From contig NC_019682.1 of NCBI RefSeq assembly GCF_000316575.1, positions 186,001 to 250,000 of the forward strand: a stretch of 64,000 nucleotides of DNA, in the 5' to 3' direction. Numbering within the stretch: the first letter of the stretch is position 1; each line of letters begins with the position of its first letter. The notes below the pieces were generated by a model, which made no database searches, was not told the DNA's origin, and saw only the letters and a list, made by a program, of their open reading frames with translations. A program made the position numbers and the translations under genes. Positions 6,386-16,288 of this stretch are shown one piece after another. The DNA is from Calothrix sp. PCC 7507 (lineage in GTDB: Bacteria > Cyanobacteriota > Cyanobacteriia > Cyanobacteriales > Nostocaceae).

Positions 6386-9040
6386 TCAAAACTGCACAGA
6401 AATAGAACCAATTACAGTAAATGGATCGCCAAAGTTGTTACTTGCACCTCTCCCACCAAAAGCACTTTCGATATATTTGACATCACCTATATTTCTGAAA
6501 TTTAGCCCAATCCGCCATTTGTCGCGTTTATAGAAAATTGCCGCGTTAGTAGTAAAATAACTACCAAGAGAAAAACTATTCTCTAAATCTCCTTGGCGAT
6601 CGCCAACATAATTAAAGCCTAGTCCCAAACCTAATCCTTGCAAATCTCCTTGCTGAATTTCGTAGGTAGTCCAAAGGCTGGCACTATTTTCAGGAAGCCC
6701 AAACAATTTGTTACCAATATTGGCCCCATTGGTATCAGCAGTCACTTCACCGTTGATATTGGCATAGGAAGCAATAATCTTCCATCCCGGCAGAATTTCC
6801 CCCGACAAATCAAACTCGAACCCACGGCTGCGTTGTTCGCCAGAAGCGATGGAAAAGAGCGGAAAGTTAGGATCGGTAACGGCAATATTTTGTTTGGTGA
6901 CATCAAAGTAGGCGAGAGTGGCAAACAGCTTGCCATTTAAAAACTCTGATTTAATACCGAATTCATATCCTTTGCCCCGTTGCGGTGGCAATACCTCCCC
7001 TGTGACTGTTGTTGCGGTGTTTGGCGCAAAGGATTGGGAGTAACTGCCATAAAGCGAAAGGCGATCGCTCAATTGGTACAGCAATCCAAACCGAGGCGTA
7101 AAGGCTGTCGCATTAGTAGCACTTTCACCAGCTAGGGTTGATGAACCTGGTATATTTACAGTATTTAGAGAAAGTGTATCGTAACGGATACCTGCAAGTA
7201 GTTGTAAATTCTTGAGAATGGAAATCTGATCTTGCAAATAGAAGCCCCAGCTATTACCAGTTGTAGTGCTACCACCAAAGCCTAATAATGTATCTTCACT
7301 GGGCTTTACCAATCCGTAAGTGGGATTAAATAAATTTAGGGGTCTGAAAGTAAAATCAACTGCTGAGAAAATGCGGCTATCTCTGTAAACGTAGTCTATA
7401 CCAGCAAGAAGTGTATGCTTGATATCACCTGTGGCAAACTTGCCAGTCACATTTGTTTGGAAGGTATAGTCTTTATTCTGAGATTCTTGAGAAGCAAGAA
7501 AACGACCTACAGTGCTTGTTGCTTCGTCAAAAAACAATGGCAGTGCCACCACTCCAAAATCGTATTCATAAGATGTATAGCGGAAAGCGTTACGCAGCTT
7601 CCAATTCGCATCAAAGCGATGTTCAAGGGTGTAGCCGATATTGGTGGTTATGTTCGTAACTGTATCACTTGGTTCAGTGATAATGCGATCGCGTGGTACA
7701 TCGGCGACTCCCTTCCCAACCGCCGGAATCCCAAAGATAGCGGGACGGGTGCTATTTGCATATTCAAGTGAAATATTCAGATCGGTGCGATCGTTAATTT
7801 TCCATGCAATGGTAGGTGCAATAAAGTATCTTTGATCGGGCTGCTCATAGTTCTGAAAACTGTTAAAGTTCTGGAACAAACCGTTCAAGCGATAAAGCAC
7901 CTTGCCATCATCGGTTAAAGGACCAGAAATATCAAATCGGGGTCGAACAAATCCACGACTACCTACTTGAAGTTCTGTTTCATAAAATGGCTCTGCTTTG
8001 GGCTTCTTTGACACCAAATTAATCAATCCACCAGGCTCAATCGCCCCATACAAAATTGAGGCTGGCCCTTTGAGGACTTCAATTTGCTCCAAATTGGCAA
8101 CTTCAAAATTTGGCTGTGAACTCCCTTCTCCAGAGGAGCCAAATCTTCTAAATCCATCCAACAACACTGGAGCGCCTGTAAATCCGCGAATACTAAAAGT
8201 ATTGCCGCTTCTTCCTTGTACATCACCTCCATAGGTAACGCCACTAATATTACTGAGCGCATCTTTGACTTGTGTAATCTGCTGATCTCGAATAATTTCT
8301 TGCGGAATCACCTGCACTGAAAATGGAGTTTCCAAAATAGGCGTATCCGTTCCTGTGGCTGTAGAACTATTTGGTACGCGATAGCCATCTTGCTCCCCTG
8401 TCACCACCAACTCAATCGGGTTATCCTGCTGTGGTGTTTCAGTGGCTGGTTTTGCTTCCGTTTGCGGTGTTTCTGGTGGCTTAGTTGCGGTTTCTGTAGA
8501 TGCGACACCAAAAATCAAACCTTCATCACCATCAAATAACTCGACTACTGGTAAACTTTTTTCGCCTATAACTGTGACTCGAATTGTTTTTGCATCAAAG
8601 TTGGTTACAGTTATCTCAGTAATTCCCACAGTTGGTTTCTCTGAACGGAAGGTAAAACCATCGCCATTAGGTAAACGCAATTGAGCGTTGGTAATATCAG
8701 CAATAAAATTATTACTAGTACTGCTGTTAGTGATTTGTAACTGTTCCCCTTTGCTAGTTTGGAGAATTATCTCTACACCTTTTTCCGTCGGATTTGCCTT
8801 CACTCCCGTGACTGGAATGATTTCTAATGAAGGTGTTGAAGATTGAGCAAACAACCCGCTAATGTTTGTGGCTGGTTGTTCCCGTTCGCTGAGGCGCTTA
8901 ATTTTTGTAATTATTGTTTGCTCTTTCTGGTTCACTTCTGCCCGTGCAGATTGTGCCATCAACAAGGGCAGAAAACTCATCACCAACCACAGCCAAATGT
9001 TAGACGACAACCGTTGCATCCTCACAATAATTCCCCACAC
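6386..9040 (-). CDS. TonB-dependent siderophore receptor with N-terminal AMIN domain
   Basis: This 884-residue outer-membrane receptor has the same plan as the one at 690-3215: an N-terminal signal (about 1-35 after a basic start), an AMIN domain (about 75-180), a Pro/Thr/Glu linker, the plug domain beginning near IELVVTGEQDGYRVPN (about residue 207), then a long beta-barrel ending IGSISVQF. The plug contains FSIRGF and LKGPASILYG, conserved in ferric-siderophore receptors. Two AraC activator genes lie just upstream on the same strand, the usual arrangement for PchR-like, siderophore-responsive control. A weaker Fur-like sequence lies about 25 bases upstream of the start (near 9064-9080). Confidence 0.93.
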   Translation of the reverse strand: MWGIIVRMQRLSSNIWLWLVMSFLPLLMAQSARAEVNQKEQTIITKIKRLSEREQPATNISGLFAQSSTPSLEIIPVTGVKANPTEKGVEIILQTSKGEQLQITNSSTSNNFIADITNAQLRLPNGDGFTFRSEKPTVGITEITVTNFDAKTIRVTVIGEKSLPVVELFDGDEGLIFGVASTETATKPPETPQTEAKPATETPQQDNPIELVVTGEQDGYRVPNSSTATGTDTPILETPFSVQVIPQEIIRDQQITQVKDALSNISGVTYGGDVQGRSGNTFSIRGFTGAPVLLDGFRRFGSSGEGSSQPNFEVANLEQIEVLKGPASILYGAIEPGGLINLVSKKPKAEPFYETELQVGSRGFVRPRFDISGPLTDDGKVLYRLNGLFQNFNSFQNYEQPDQRYFIAPTIAWKINDRTDLNISLEYANSTRPAIFGIPAVGKGVADVPRDRIITEPSDTVTNITTNIGYTLEHRFDANWKLRNAFRYTSYEYDFGVVALPLFFDEATSTVGRFLASQESQNKDYTFQTNVTGKFATGDIKHTLLAGIDYVYRDSRIFSAVDFTFRPLNLFNPTYGLVKPSEDTLLGFGGSTTTGNSWGFYLQDQISILKNLQLLAGIRYDTLSLNTVNIPGSSTLAGESATNATAFTPRFGLLYQLSDRLSLYGSYSQSFAPNTATTVTGEVLPPQRGKGYEFGIKSEFLNGKLFATLAYFDVTKQNIAVTDPNFPLFSIASGEQRSRGFEFDLSGEILPGWKIIASYANINGEVTADTNGANIGNKLFGLPENSASLWTTYEIQQGDLQGLGLGLGFNYVGDRQGDLENSFSLGSYFTTNAAIFYKRDKWRIGLNFRNIGDVKYIESAFGGRGASNNFGDPFTVIGSISVQF

Positions 9041-9146
9041 TCCAGTAAGAAAAACCCTCTTTATTGAGAATTTATCTGAATAAATTAAAATGTAGATTAG
9101 AGGAATTGAATGAGTTGCGTCTACCCCAATACAGAACTAATCATCG

Positions 9147-10127
9147 TCAAACGGACTTTTTCCCTAAAAAACACTGACTGGGAGAGATGCCAAACTTGCG
9201 TTTAAAAGCAACACTAAAGTGTGTGGGATTAGAGTAACCAGTCATAATTGCTACTTCTAGCACCGTGCGATTTCCTTCTCTGAGCCACTGTGCTGCTTGC
9301 TCCATCCGTTTATCTGTTAAGTAACCAAATACGGTAGTACCGAAGAGTCGCTGAAAACCACGTTGGAGAGTGCGATCGCTTACTCCCACCTGTTGTGCTA
9401 ATTCTAATAATGTTGGTGGATTGTCTATACAGGTGAGTAAAATTTCTCTTGCTTGATATATCCGCTCGACAGTTCCGGCTCTAAATCGTGGTTGCGGTTC
9501 ATCTTGATCTGTAATTATTGGAGCTAACTGCAACGCGATTATTTCCAGGGTTTTTACCTGCAAAAACATCCGCTTCATTACGCCTGTGTAGGAACAGTTA
9601 ATCATCTGCTCTACTACCCCTTTAACTGTGGGTGTGATTTGAGGATAAAGTACTGACTGCCAATCATTATCCTTTGCCAGAAAGCCCAACTCTGAGATCA
9701 TTTCGCCATCTTTTGTTGGGAAAAAAGTTTTTAATAACTCTGCTGGCATATTGATATCTACACCCACAAATCTCTGTGACTTTTGGGACTCTAATATCAT
9801 TCCTCGTTGAATACCACTACCCGAAATCAACGTATGTTTTTGATCAATCTTTCCTCCATGTTCATTTGTTGTGACACCTGAAAGGAAAACGCAAAATTGT
9901 AGGAGATGATGATGATCAGGGGTTTTAAACAGAGTGCGATCGTGGTATTGATAGTCAAAAATTGACAGCCAAAGATGTGGATAAATTTCCATTTTTTCTA
10001 CATAACCTGCGCCAATATGCTGAGGTACTTGATAAAGAAAATCATCCGATTCTGAATTTTGCTGCCGATTCTGTTCTGCTTCTGCCCACAGTTCATTGCA
10101 TTCTTTTTCCGTCATAGTAATTGTCAT
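9147..10127 (-). CDS. AraC-family transcriptional activator (PchR-like)
   Basis: The 326-residue regulator has an N-terminal sensing region (1-220) and a C-terminal AraC double helix-turn-helix (about 225-320) with the signature LAQQVGVSDRTLQRGFQRLFGTTVFGYL and the second helix-turn-helix AIMTGYSNPTHFSVAFKRKFG. I prefer the ATG at 10127 over a TTG three codons upstream because the protein then starts MTIT, like its neighbour. It lies 106 bases upstream of the receptor gene at 6386-9040, on the same strand. Activation of that receptor by siderophore-loaded regulator is the expected role, by analogy with PchR. A Fur box overlaps its promoter region. Confidence 0.9.
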   Translation of the reverse strand: MTITMTEKECNELWAEAEQNRQQNSESDDFLYQVPQHIGAGYVEKMEIYPHLWLSIFDYQYHDRTLFKTPDHHHLLQFCVFLSGVTTNEHGGKIDQKHTLISGSGIQRGMILESQKSQRFVGVDINMPAELLKTFFPTKDGEMISELGFLAKDNDWQSVLYPQITPTVKGVVEQMINCSYTGVMKRMFLQVKTLEIIALQLAPIITDQDEPQPRFRAGTVERIYQAREILLTCIDNPPTLLELAQQVGVSDRTLQRGFQRLFGTTVFGYLTDKRMEQAAQWLREGNRTVLEVAIMTGYSNPTHFSVAFKRKFGISPSQCFLGKKSV

Positions 10128-10139
10128 AGCTAACAAAAA

Positions 10140-10154
10140 TGATAAAAATTATTA
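10140..10154 (-). promoter_or_regulatory. putative Fur box upstream of AraC regulator
   Basis: TGATAAAAATTATTA on the plus strand matches the TGATAAT-N-ATTATCA Fur consensus in 12 of 14 paired positions. It lies 12 bases from the ATG of the AraC gene at 10127, which fits iron repression of the activator. This is a sequence-based call only. Confidence 0.5.
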
Positions 10155-10296
10155 CTACCTAGTACAACAAGGCTTTACCCCTGCGGGGAAGCAAGCTACG
10201 CATAGCGTCTCCGTCAGGAGAAATCTGAAACAAAGAAATTTGTATAGCTAGCTTTTCAACGTTTCGTAATGGATTGTTGATTTACGCTAACCTGTA

Positions 10297-11295
10297 CTAG
10301 ATAGATTTTTTCTGCTGTATCTGATATTGCTTGGGACAAAAACCGAATTTTTTCCTAAAGGCTGCGGTGAAATAACTGTGACTGACAAATCCGACAATAT
10401 TAGCAATTTCTGACACTTTCAAATCTCCAGTATCTAGGAGTTGACGCGCTTGTTCTAAGCGATGGTGATGTAAATAGTTAAAAGCCGTTGTGCCAAATAC
10501 CTGACGAAACCCCTGTTTGAGTAGATAATCATTTAAACCTACTGCCCTTGACAATTCCATAAACGAAGGCGGATTATTCAATCGTTTCAGCAAAATATCT
10601 CTAGCATGGTAGATTCTTGCTACTACATCCGGCTTCAAAGTGTGCAGGTGGTTATTAGCATTTTTGATTTCCGTCTCCTGTGCAACCAACATTCCCATCA
10701 ACTCTAAAGCTTTACCTTCCAAATACAGTCGCTTGGCGATTCCCTGGTAAGGACACTGGATAATTTGCCGTGCCACAGTCCGCATTGCAGGTGTTGCAGT
10801 TCCACAACGGCAGTAATATGTTTGATGAGGTTGCCGAATCCACGGTTGTAAAATTGGGGGTAATTGTCCTTGTTGATTGGCAGCAAAAGAATATAGTGAT
10901 TCAGGCTGCATCAGGATATTCACCTCCAGAAAGGAGTTTTTATCGGCACAATAACTTGTTTGCTTGGGATCTAGTCCACTCCCTACGAAACTGTATTCAC
11001 CTGCGCCAACGTTTCTGTATTGATCGTGATGTTCTCCAGAAAAATGAAAGTGATACTCTAACCAATCATGTTCTTGTTCTGGTTGGAGAATAATCATGCG
11101 ATCGCGCATTTGCAAATTGCCAATAATCAACTCCAACCCCTGGCGCAACTCAATTCTCCGCCAGTAACCTTGTCCTAGGCGTCGCGGGTATTTGTACACC
11201 ACATCCAACACATCATCTGGATCTGGATGTTGATCAGGTGCCACCGTCTCCTGAAACAGTTCATCAAAGGCTTGTTGGGAAAGGGTGATTGTCAT
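10297..11295 (-). CDS. AraC-family transcriptional activator (PchR-like)
   Basis: The 332-residue regulator begins MTITLSQQAF and carries the AraC DNA-binding domain at about 228-328, with LSRAVGLNDYLLKQGFRQVFGTTAFNYLHHHRLEQARQLL split by the linker and then IANIVGFVSHSYFTAAFRKKFGFCPKQY. It is a paralogue of the gene at 9147-10127. Its 3' end is the closest relative of the relic at 3323-3480, and its promoter region resembles the one before the relic at 11798-11995. It probably controls siderophore uptake genes; whether it acts on the receptor at 690 or the one at 6386 is not visible. Confidence 0.9.
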   Translation of the reverse strand: MTITLSQQAFDELFQETVAPDQHPDPDDVLDVVYKYPRRLGQGYWRRIELRQGLELIIGNLQMRDRMIILQPEQEHDWLEYHFHFSGEHHDQYRNVGAGEYSFVGSGLDPKQTSYCADKNSFLEVNILMQPESLYSFAANQQGQLPPILQPWIRQPHQTYYCRCGTATPAMRTVARQIIQCPYQGIAKRLYLEGKALELMGMLVAQETEIKNANNHLHTLKPDVVARIYHARDILLKRLNNPPSFMELSRAVGLNDYLLKQGFRQVFGTTAFNYLHHHRLEQARQLLDTGDLKVSEIANIVGFVSHSYFTAAFRKKFGFCPKQYQIQQKKSI

Positions 11296-11453
11296 AGCGA
11301 TCGCTTGAGATGAAAACTTAACCTTAATTAAGAAATTATCTCATTAAATTTTGTTGATTAGATTTTATCTGTTCCAGCTTCGGGTGGACGTAGATAGCCA
11401 CTGAAGCTAATACCGATGTTCTAAGATGGAACCAAAAGAATGAGAAGCTTGCC

Positions 11454-11776
11454 ATGACGACTCATCAGCCCCGCCCGCCAGCTCAGGAATTGCCACCTTT
11501 GGAGAATGGCGATCGCTTAACTCGCCCTGAATTTGAACGACGGTATGCGATCGCACCCCATATAAAAAAAGCAGAATTGATTGAAGGAATCGTTTACGTA
11601 GCATCTCCGCTAATGAAGATGGGATTATTCGCTCGCAAATATTTCCGGGGTTATGGTTGGCTGTAGAAGCATTGTTAAATCAGCAAATGGTGCGGGTGTT
11701 AGAGGTGTTGCAGTTGGGATTAAATTCACCTGAACATCAGCAGTTTGTGAAGCAGATAGTGGTAGGCGATCGTTGA
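11454..11776 (+). pseudogene. Uma2-family endonuclease relic with internal deletion and frameshift
   Basis: The N-terminal 50 or so residues ([19 protein letters not shown] ... [14 protein letters not shown]) are those of a cyanobacterial Uma2/DUF820 protein. At about 11615 the similarity jumps, in a different frame, to the family's C-terminus ([18 protein letters not shown] ... LNSPEHQQFV), which ends at the TGA at 11774-11776. About 100 central residues, including the PD-(D/E)XK nuclease core, are missing. As written, the first frame stops at 11664-11666 after 70 residues. It is not a functional nuclease. Confidence 0.8.
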
Positions 11777-11797
11777 CACAATCAAGCCTCTTGCCTG

Positions 11798-11995
11798 TTA
11801 TCTCGGCTTAAACAGAAAATTTTTCAGACAATCCCGTGGACGGATGCCAAACTTTTTGCGAAAGGCTCTGCCAAAAGCAGTCAAATCATTGTAACCGACC
11901 ATGTTGGCAACTTCTGTGACTTTCCATGTCCCCGTTTGCAGCATTTGCCATGCTTGCTCCATAGAATAACCGTGGAGATAACCAAATACCGTCAA
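11798..11995 (-). pseudogene. AraC-family regulator relic (C-terminal helix-turn-helix only)
   Basis: The 65-codon frame encodes the last part of an AraC DNA-binding domain (VFGYLHGYSMEQAWQML ... VANMVGYNDLTAFGRAFRKKFGIRP), similar to the two intact regulators at 9147 and 10297. The entire sensing domain and the first helix-turn-helix are gone. The sequence just upstream (12015-12045) resembles the promoter region of the intact gene at 10297. This looks like a third copy that lost its middle by deletion. Confidence 0.8.
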
Positions 11996-12069
11996 TCCAG
12001 ATCGCGTAAATTGCTACTTAATAAGAAATTATCCCATTAAATTAGTCTGGCGATCGCCGAATTACACAC

Positions 12070-12669
12070 TTAAACTTTAGCCAACGTCACTATCTCAGCT
12101 TGATCCTGATATTTACCCTGACGCGCTTCGTAACTGATGGCGCAGGGTTCGCCTGCTAAAAATAGCAACTGCACCACACCTTCATTAGCATAGATGCGAC
12201 AATCAGCACTAGAAGAATTGGAAAATTCTAAGGTAAGATGACCTCGCCATGCAGCCTCTGCTGGTGTTAGATTTGCTATTATGCCACATCTTGCGTAAGT
12301 AGATTTACCGATACAGATTACCGTTATGTAGTCTGGAACCTCTAACTTTTCTAGCGCCACTCCCAATCCATAGGAATGAGCAGGCAAGATAAAATAACTA
12401 CCATCAATATCTGTGTGTAGCTGTGTTGCTTCTAAATTCTGAGGATTAAAGTTTTTCGGATCAACTACAGTTCCGGGAATGTGGCGAAAAATGCGAAATT
12501 CAGCGCTCGATAGGCGGATATCATAGCCATATGAAGATAAACCGTAGCTGATTACAGGTTGAGCTTTTACATCTGGGTTATGTTGCACTTTTCGGATTAA
12601 GCTTGGCTCAAAGGGGGAAATCATGCCCTTTTGTGCCATTTCCGTAATCCAGATATCGTTTTTAATCAC
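12070..12669 (-). CDS. dcd: dCTP deaminase
   Basis: The 199-residue enzyme converts dCTP to dUTP for thymidylate synthesis. It has the family's opening YDIRLSSAEFRIF, the GKSTYARCGI active-site loop and the LTPAEAAWRGHLTLEFSNS segment holding the catalytic glutamate region, followed by the C-terminal trimer contacts (QLLFLAGEPC). The length fits the family. The start at 12669 gives the standard MIKNDIWI beginning. The enzyme acts as a cytosolic homotrimer. It is followed 400 bases later by Uma2 and AraC debris and is not in an evident operon. Confidence 0.93.
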   Translation of the reverse strand: MIKNDIWITEMAQKGMISPFEPSLIRKVQHNPDVKAQPVISYGLSSYGYDIRLSSAEFRIFRHIPGTVVDPKNFNPQNLEATQLHTDIDGSYFILPAHSYGLGVALEKLEVPDYITVICIGKSTYARCGIIANLTPAEAAWRGHLTLEFSNSSSADCRIYANEGVVQLLFLAGEPCAISYEARQGKYQDQAEIVTLAKV

Positions 12670-12724
12670 AAGTTCACAGCTAATTCAAACAGAATTACTA
12701 GGATATCGTGAAGTGGTACATTCT

Positions 12725-13261
12725 TTACGGTCGGTGAGTACGACGGATTTCTGTAATTTGATCTGCTACATCTAGTAGAGATTTTGGCATTTCTGGCCCG
12801 GTGAGAATGATATCGATATGAGAAGGGCGTTTTGCGAGAAATGCTAACACTTCAGTTTCTGGGATTAAACCAAAGTTAATAGCTAAACTTAACTCATCTA
12901 ACACTACGAGAGAATACTTACCCTCACATACTACCTGTTGTGTATGTTGCCACAGCTTTTGTAAGGCTTGATTTTCTGTGTCGTCGAGTTGTGGTGTATC
13001 GATACAGCGCGGCAAATCACAGCGAATCCAATCTAAATTTTGTCCCAACTGAATGGGTTTTTCTTGTCCTTGACGAATACCGCCTTTGAGGAACTGTACT
13101 ATTAATACAGGCGTGCCCTGACCGGCGATTCTCAGTGATTGCGCCATGACGCTAGTAAAAAAATTGCGATGAGAGCTAGTGAAAACTTGCACTAATCCTT
13201 CTACTGGAGATAGTAGGCTAAGGGTAGAATTTACACTGGTGGTGTCTAATTGGGCAACCAT
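12725..13261 (-). CDS. CobO/BtuR-like P-loop-fold protein without a canonical Walker A
   Basis: The 178-residue protein (from the ATG at 13261, preferred over an upstream TTG) follows the layout of corrinoid adenosyltransferases of the BtuR/CobO type. A first strand VQVFTSSHRN is followed by ALRIAGQG-like and VLIVQFLKGG segments, then VVLDELSLAINFGL (Walker B region) and IILTGPEMPKSLLDVADQITEI near the end. The usual GNGKGKT nucleotide-binding loop is replaced by TSSHRNFF, so ATP-dependent adenosylation in the classic way is doubtful. It may be a degenerate paralogue with a regulatory role. It is adjacent to dcd, 55 bases upstream. Confidence 0.65.
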   Translation of the reverse strand: MVAQLDTTSVNSTLSLLSPVEGLVQVFTSSHRNFFTSVMAQSLRIAGQGTPVLIVQFLKGGIRQGQEKPIQLGQNLDWIRCDLPRCIDTPQLDDTENQALQKLWQHTQQVVCEGKYSLVVLDELSLAINFGLIPETEVLAFLAKRPSHIDIILTGPEMPKSLLDVADQITEIRRTHRP

Positions 13262-13614
13262 AGGATAAAGTTTAAAAGAATACAATTTATTGGAGAGTTT
13301 TTACAGAGATGAGCGATCGCTCATCTAACTATCTAATCAACATGTTTTTTACAAATGTAGTATATTAGCAAGCTGCAATCTTCAGTCAATCACTACGTTC
13401 ATGTTGAAGTCAACCCTGAGCGGAGTCGAAGGGTTGACATTTGCGGCTTATGAATAAAACTCTTCGTAAAAATGAGAACACGCAAATAGCAGTTAAAAAT
13501 CATGAAAAAATCTGAGGTTAATGGCTAAAAATTGCCAAATGTTAGATTTCTTGTCTGTTTGGGCAAAACAGAGTTATCAGGTTGTGAATTTGACAGGATG
13601 AGGAGCAAATAGTT
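13262..13614. repeat. intergenic stretch with HIP1 palindrome and GTCGAAGGG hairpin
   Basis: This gene-free stretch of about 350 bases holds an 18-base perfect palindrome around HIP1 (GATGAGCGATCGCTCATC, 13308-13325). It also holds a hairpin at about 13409-13439 in which GTCAACCCT pairs with AGGGTTGAC around GAGCGGAGTCGA. Variants of the second element recur across the window (near 17270, 21110, 22610, 24090, 52165 and 59245). The promoter and GAGGAG ribosome site of the adenylate kinase gene lie at its right end. Nothing else coding is seen. Confidence 0.6.
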
Positions 13615-14220
13615 GTGAGATTGGTGATTCTGGGAGGTTCAGGATCGGGGAAAAGCACTCAAGGACAAAGGCTTTGTAGACATTTTGACATTCTTCATAT
13701 TTCTACAGGTGAGATTTTACGGCAAGCAATGTCTGGAGAGAAGCCATTTTCTTTAGGGGAAGAGAGTTCTCTAGGAGACATTTCTAGCCTTAATCATCTC
13801 GGTCGCTACGCACAACCGTATGTAGAAAAAGGCGAGTTAGTCCCGGACAATATGATGATTGACTTGATCCGGACACAGCTTAAACAGATTGATGTCAACA
13901 GTGGTTGGTTGTTAGAAGGGTATCCCCGCACTGCCTTCCAAGCCGAGGAACTGGATTTTTTACTAGATTATTTAGGGCAAAAGTTAGACTGGGCAATTTA
14001 TTTACAAGTCCCAGAAGCAGTTATGGTTAATCGGTGTTTAGGGCGATCGCTTCCAGATGAGCAACCAGAAATTGTCCAGCGCCGGATAGAGTTATTCTAC
14101 GATCGCACTGTACCCATCCTAGAATATTATGATCGTCGTCGCCGCCTACTGACAATCAACGGCGACCAATTACGCGAAGTAGTACAGCAAAACATTCTGA
14201 ATTTGCTTTCAGTTACTTAG
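13615..14220 (+). CDS. adk: adenylate kinase family nucleoside monophosphate kinase
   Basis: The 201-residue protein starts at a GTG with a GAGGAG site about 8 bases upstream. It has the P-loop GGSGSGKST (7-15), the NMP-binding segment ISTGEILRQAM, the GWLLEGYPRT signature and the LID-region arginines (RRIELFYDRTVPILEYY), with a short LID lacking a zinc site. It interconverts ATP + AMP and 2 ADP. Cyanobacteria usually carry another adk in the ribosomal protein cluster, so this may be a second isoform. An insertion of about 14 residues after ILRQAM (GEKPFSLGEESSLG) is unusual. Confidence 0.85.
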   Translation: MRLVILGGSGSGKSTQGQRLCRHFDILHISTGEILRQAMSGEKPFSLGEESSLGDISSLNHLGRYAQPYVEKGELVPDNMMIDLIRTQLKQIDVNSGWLLEGYPRTAFQAEELDFLLDYLGQKLDWAIYLQVPEAVMVNRCLGRSLPDEQPEIVQRRIELFYDRTVPILEYYDRRRRLLTINGDQLREVVQQNILNLLSVT

Positions 14221-14328
14221 ATATGGGCAATAGGGAGTCGGTGTTCACCAATGACAACTGATAACTGATAACTGACAAAAAGGTACCCTTAAAGCAGTAT
14301 TCTATATGAAAATTTTGAGGCAACTCCA

Positions 14329-15072
14329 ATGGTTTGGCAGCGTCCAGACGGCCGACAACCCTACGAACTCCGTCCCTTGAGCTTTCACACCGGCTTTACT
14401 CGTTTTGCCCCCGGCTCTGTGTTAGCAAAATGCGGTGATACTCAAGTAATTTGCACCGTCAGCGTTGCTGAGGGGGTGCCGAAGTTTCTAGCAGGAACTG
14501 GCAAAGGTTGGTTAACTGCTGAATATCGAATGCTACCTAGTGCTACACAACAAAGGCATGAGCGAGAATTATTAAAATTGTCTGGACGAACGCAAGAAAT
14601 CCAACGTTTGATTGGACGCAGCTTACGGGCAGCAATAGATTTTAATATTTTGGGAGAACGCACTTTAACTGTGGATGCCGATGTATTGCAAGCAGATGCA
14701 GGAACAAGAACAACAGCGATTACAGGCTCTTTTGTGGCGTTGGCTAATGCAATCTCGCAATTATTGCACCAGGGAGTCATAGAGCGATCGCCTCTCAAGG
14801 AACAAGTAGCCGCAGTTTCCGTAGGATTATTACAGGGAGAGCCATTTTTGGATCTGAATTATATCGAAGACGTAGCCGCCACAGTCGATTTTAACGTAGT
14901 CATGAACCAACACCTGGGGATTATTGAAGTCCAAGGAACAGCCGAAGAAGGCAGCTTTAACCGTCACCAGTTGAATCAGTTGCTAGATTTTGCAGAAAAA
15001 GGAATTCAGCAATTGTTAATCGCCCAGCGAGAAGCCATTACTGACTGGGATTTGGTGTTTGTGGGGGATTGA
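14329..15072 (+). CDS. rph: ribonuclease PH
   Basis: The 247-residue enzyme trims tRNA 3' ends by phosphorolysis. The sequence shows the RNase PH signatures [67 protein letters not shown] and [24 protein letters not shown]. The last provides the catalytic Asp and phosphate-binding residues. Length and order fit the family, which forms a hexameric ring in the cytosol. The gene is followed directly by a long heptamer-repeat tract and then by pgl. Confidence 0.96.
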   Translation: MVWQRPDGRQPYELRPLSFHTGFTRFAPGSVLAKCGDTQVICTVSVAEGVPKFLAGTGKGWLTAEYRMLPSATQQRHERELLKLSGRTQEIQRLIGRSLRAAIDFNILGERTLTVDADVLQADAGTRTTAITGSFVALANAISQLLHQGVIERSPLKEQVAAVSVGLLQGEPFLDLNYIEDVAATVDFNVVMNQHLGIIEVQGTAEEGSFNRHQLNQLLDFAEKGIQQLLIAQREAITDWDLVFVGD

Positions 15073-15295
<223 letters not shown>

Positions 15296-15375
15296 AAAGT
15301 TTCAAAAGTTAAAACGGAGAACTGCCATAAGTTCGGTATTGTATTGCTGGAAGTCGGCAATCGGATGATGAAGCC

Positions 15376-16092
15376 ATGAACAGAACGGTTGAAGTTTTAC
15401 CGGATCAGTCAGCGCTGGTGGCGCGGGCGCTAGAGTTGATTCTGTCGAAGATAGATACTGCCATTCAGCAGCGGGGACGGTTTACCATCGCCTTATCTGG
15501 AGGCAGTACACCTAAGCCGTTGTATGAAGCGATCGCTAATCAAAATCTGCCTTGGGATAAAATTCATGTATTCTGGGGAGATGAACGTTATGTCCCATCC
15601 GATCATCCTGATAGCAATGAACTGATGGCGCGTCGCGCTTGGTTGGATCGCGTTAATATCCCTCCAGCGAACATTCACGCCATACAAACCGACGAAGCAG
15701 ATCCAGCCCTAGCAGCTACTAAGTATGAACGGCATCTGCAAGAATTTTTTCATTCAGCATCCGGAGAATTACCATCTTTAGATGTAGTTTTGCTAGGAAT
15801 GGGTGATGATGCTCACACTGCCTCTTTGTTTCCGCACACAGAAGCGTTAAAAGTACGCGATCGCCTGATCACTGTGGGCAACAAAGACAGCAGCATCCGC
15901 ATCACCTTTACTTACCCATTCATCAACTCAGCTCGCAGCGTGATTTTTATCGTTGCAGGTACTAACAAACGACCAGCGTTAGCTCAAGTTTTTGCACCCG
16001 TAGCTGATGATTTTACCTACCCATCCCGCTTCATCCAACCCCAAGGAGAACTTTGGTGGTTGCTAGATGCAGCTGCAGGTGGAAATCAGTGA
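15376..16092 (+). CDS. pgl: 6-phosphogluconolactonase
   Basis: The 238-residue enzyme hydrolyses 6-phosphogluconolactone in the oxidative pentose phosphate pathway, the main source of NADPH in the dark and in heterocysts. The motifs [55 protein letters not shown] and the later [11 protein letters not shown] are typical of the SOL/DevB family. The length is normal. It stands alone after the repeat tract that follows rph; cyanobacterial zwf and opcA are not in the window. Confidence 0.95.
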   Translation: MNRTVEVLPDQSALVARALELILSKIDTAIQQRGRFTIALSGGSTPKPLYEAIANQNLPWDKIHVFWGDERYVPSDHPDSNELMARRAWLDRVNIPPANIHAIQTDEADPALAATKYERHLQEFFHSASGELPSLDVVLLGMGDDAHTASLFPHTEALKVRDRLITVGNKDSSIRITFTYPFINSARSVIFIVAGTNKRPALAQVFAPVADDFTYPSRFIQPQGELWWLLDAAAGGNQ

Positions 16093-16288
16093 ACAGTAAA
16101 CAGTGAAAAGTCAGCAAGGGTGTATGGTGTGGTACGAAAGTGTACCAATGCATTCCACTAATACGTGGGCAGAACATTATCCCAGTGATTAAATTGGTAA
16201 CTGATAACTGTGAAATTTTGACAGCTAGAGTCCCTCCTCTGCTTGCCAACAACATTTGTATGATGATCTTGAACAAAGGCTTAAATCG

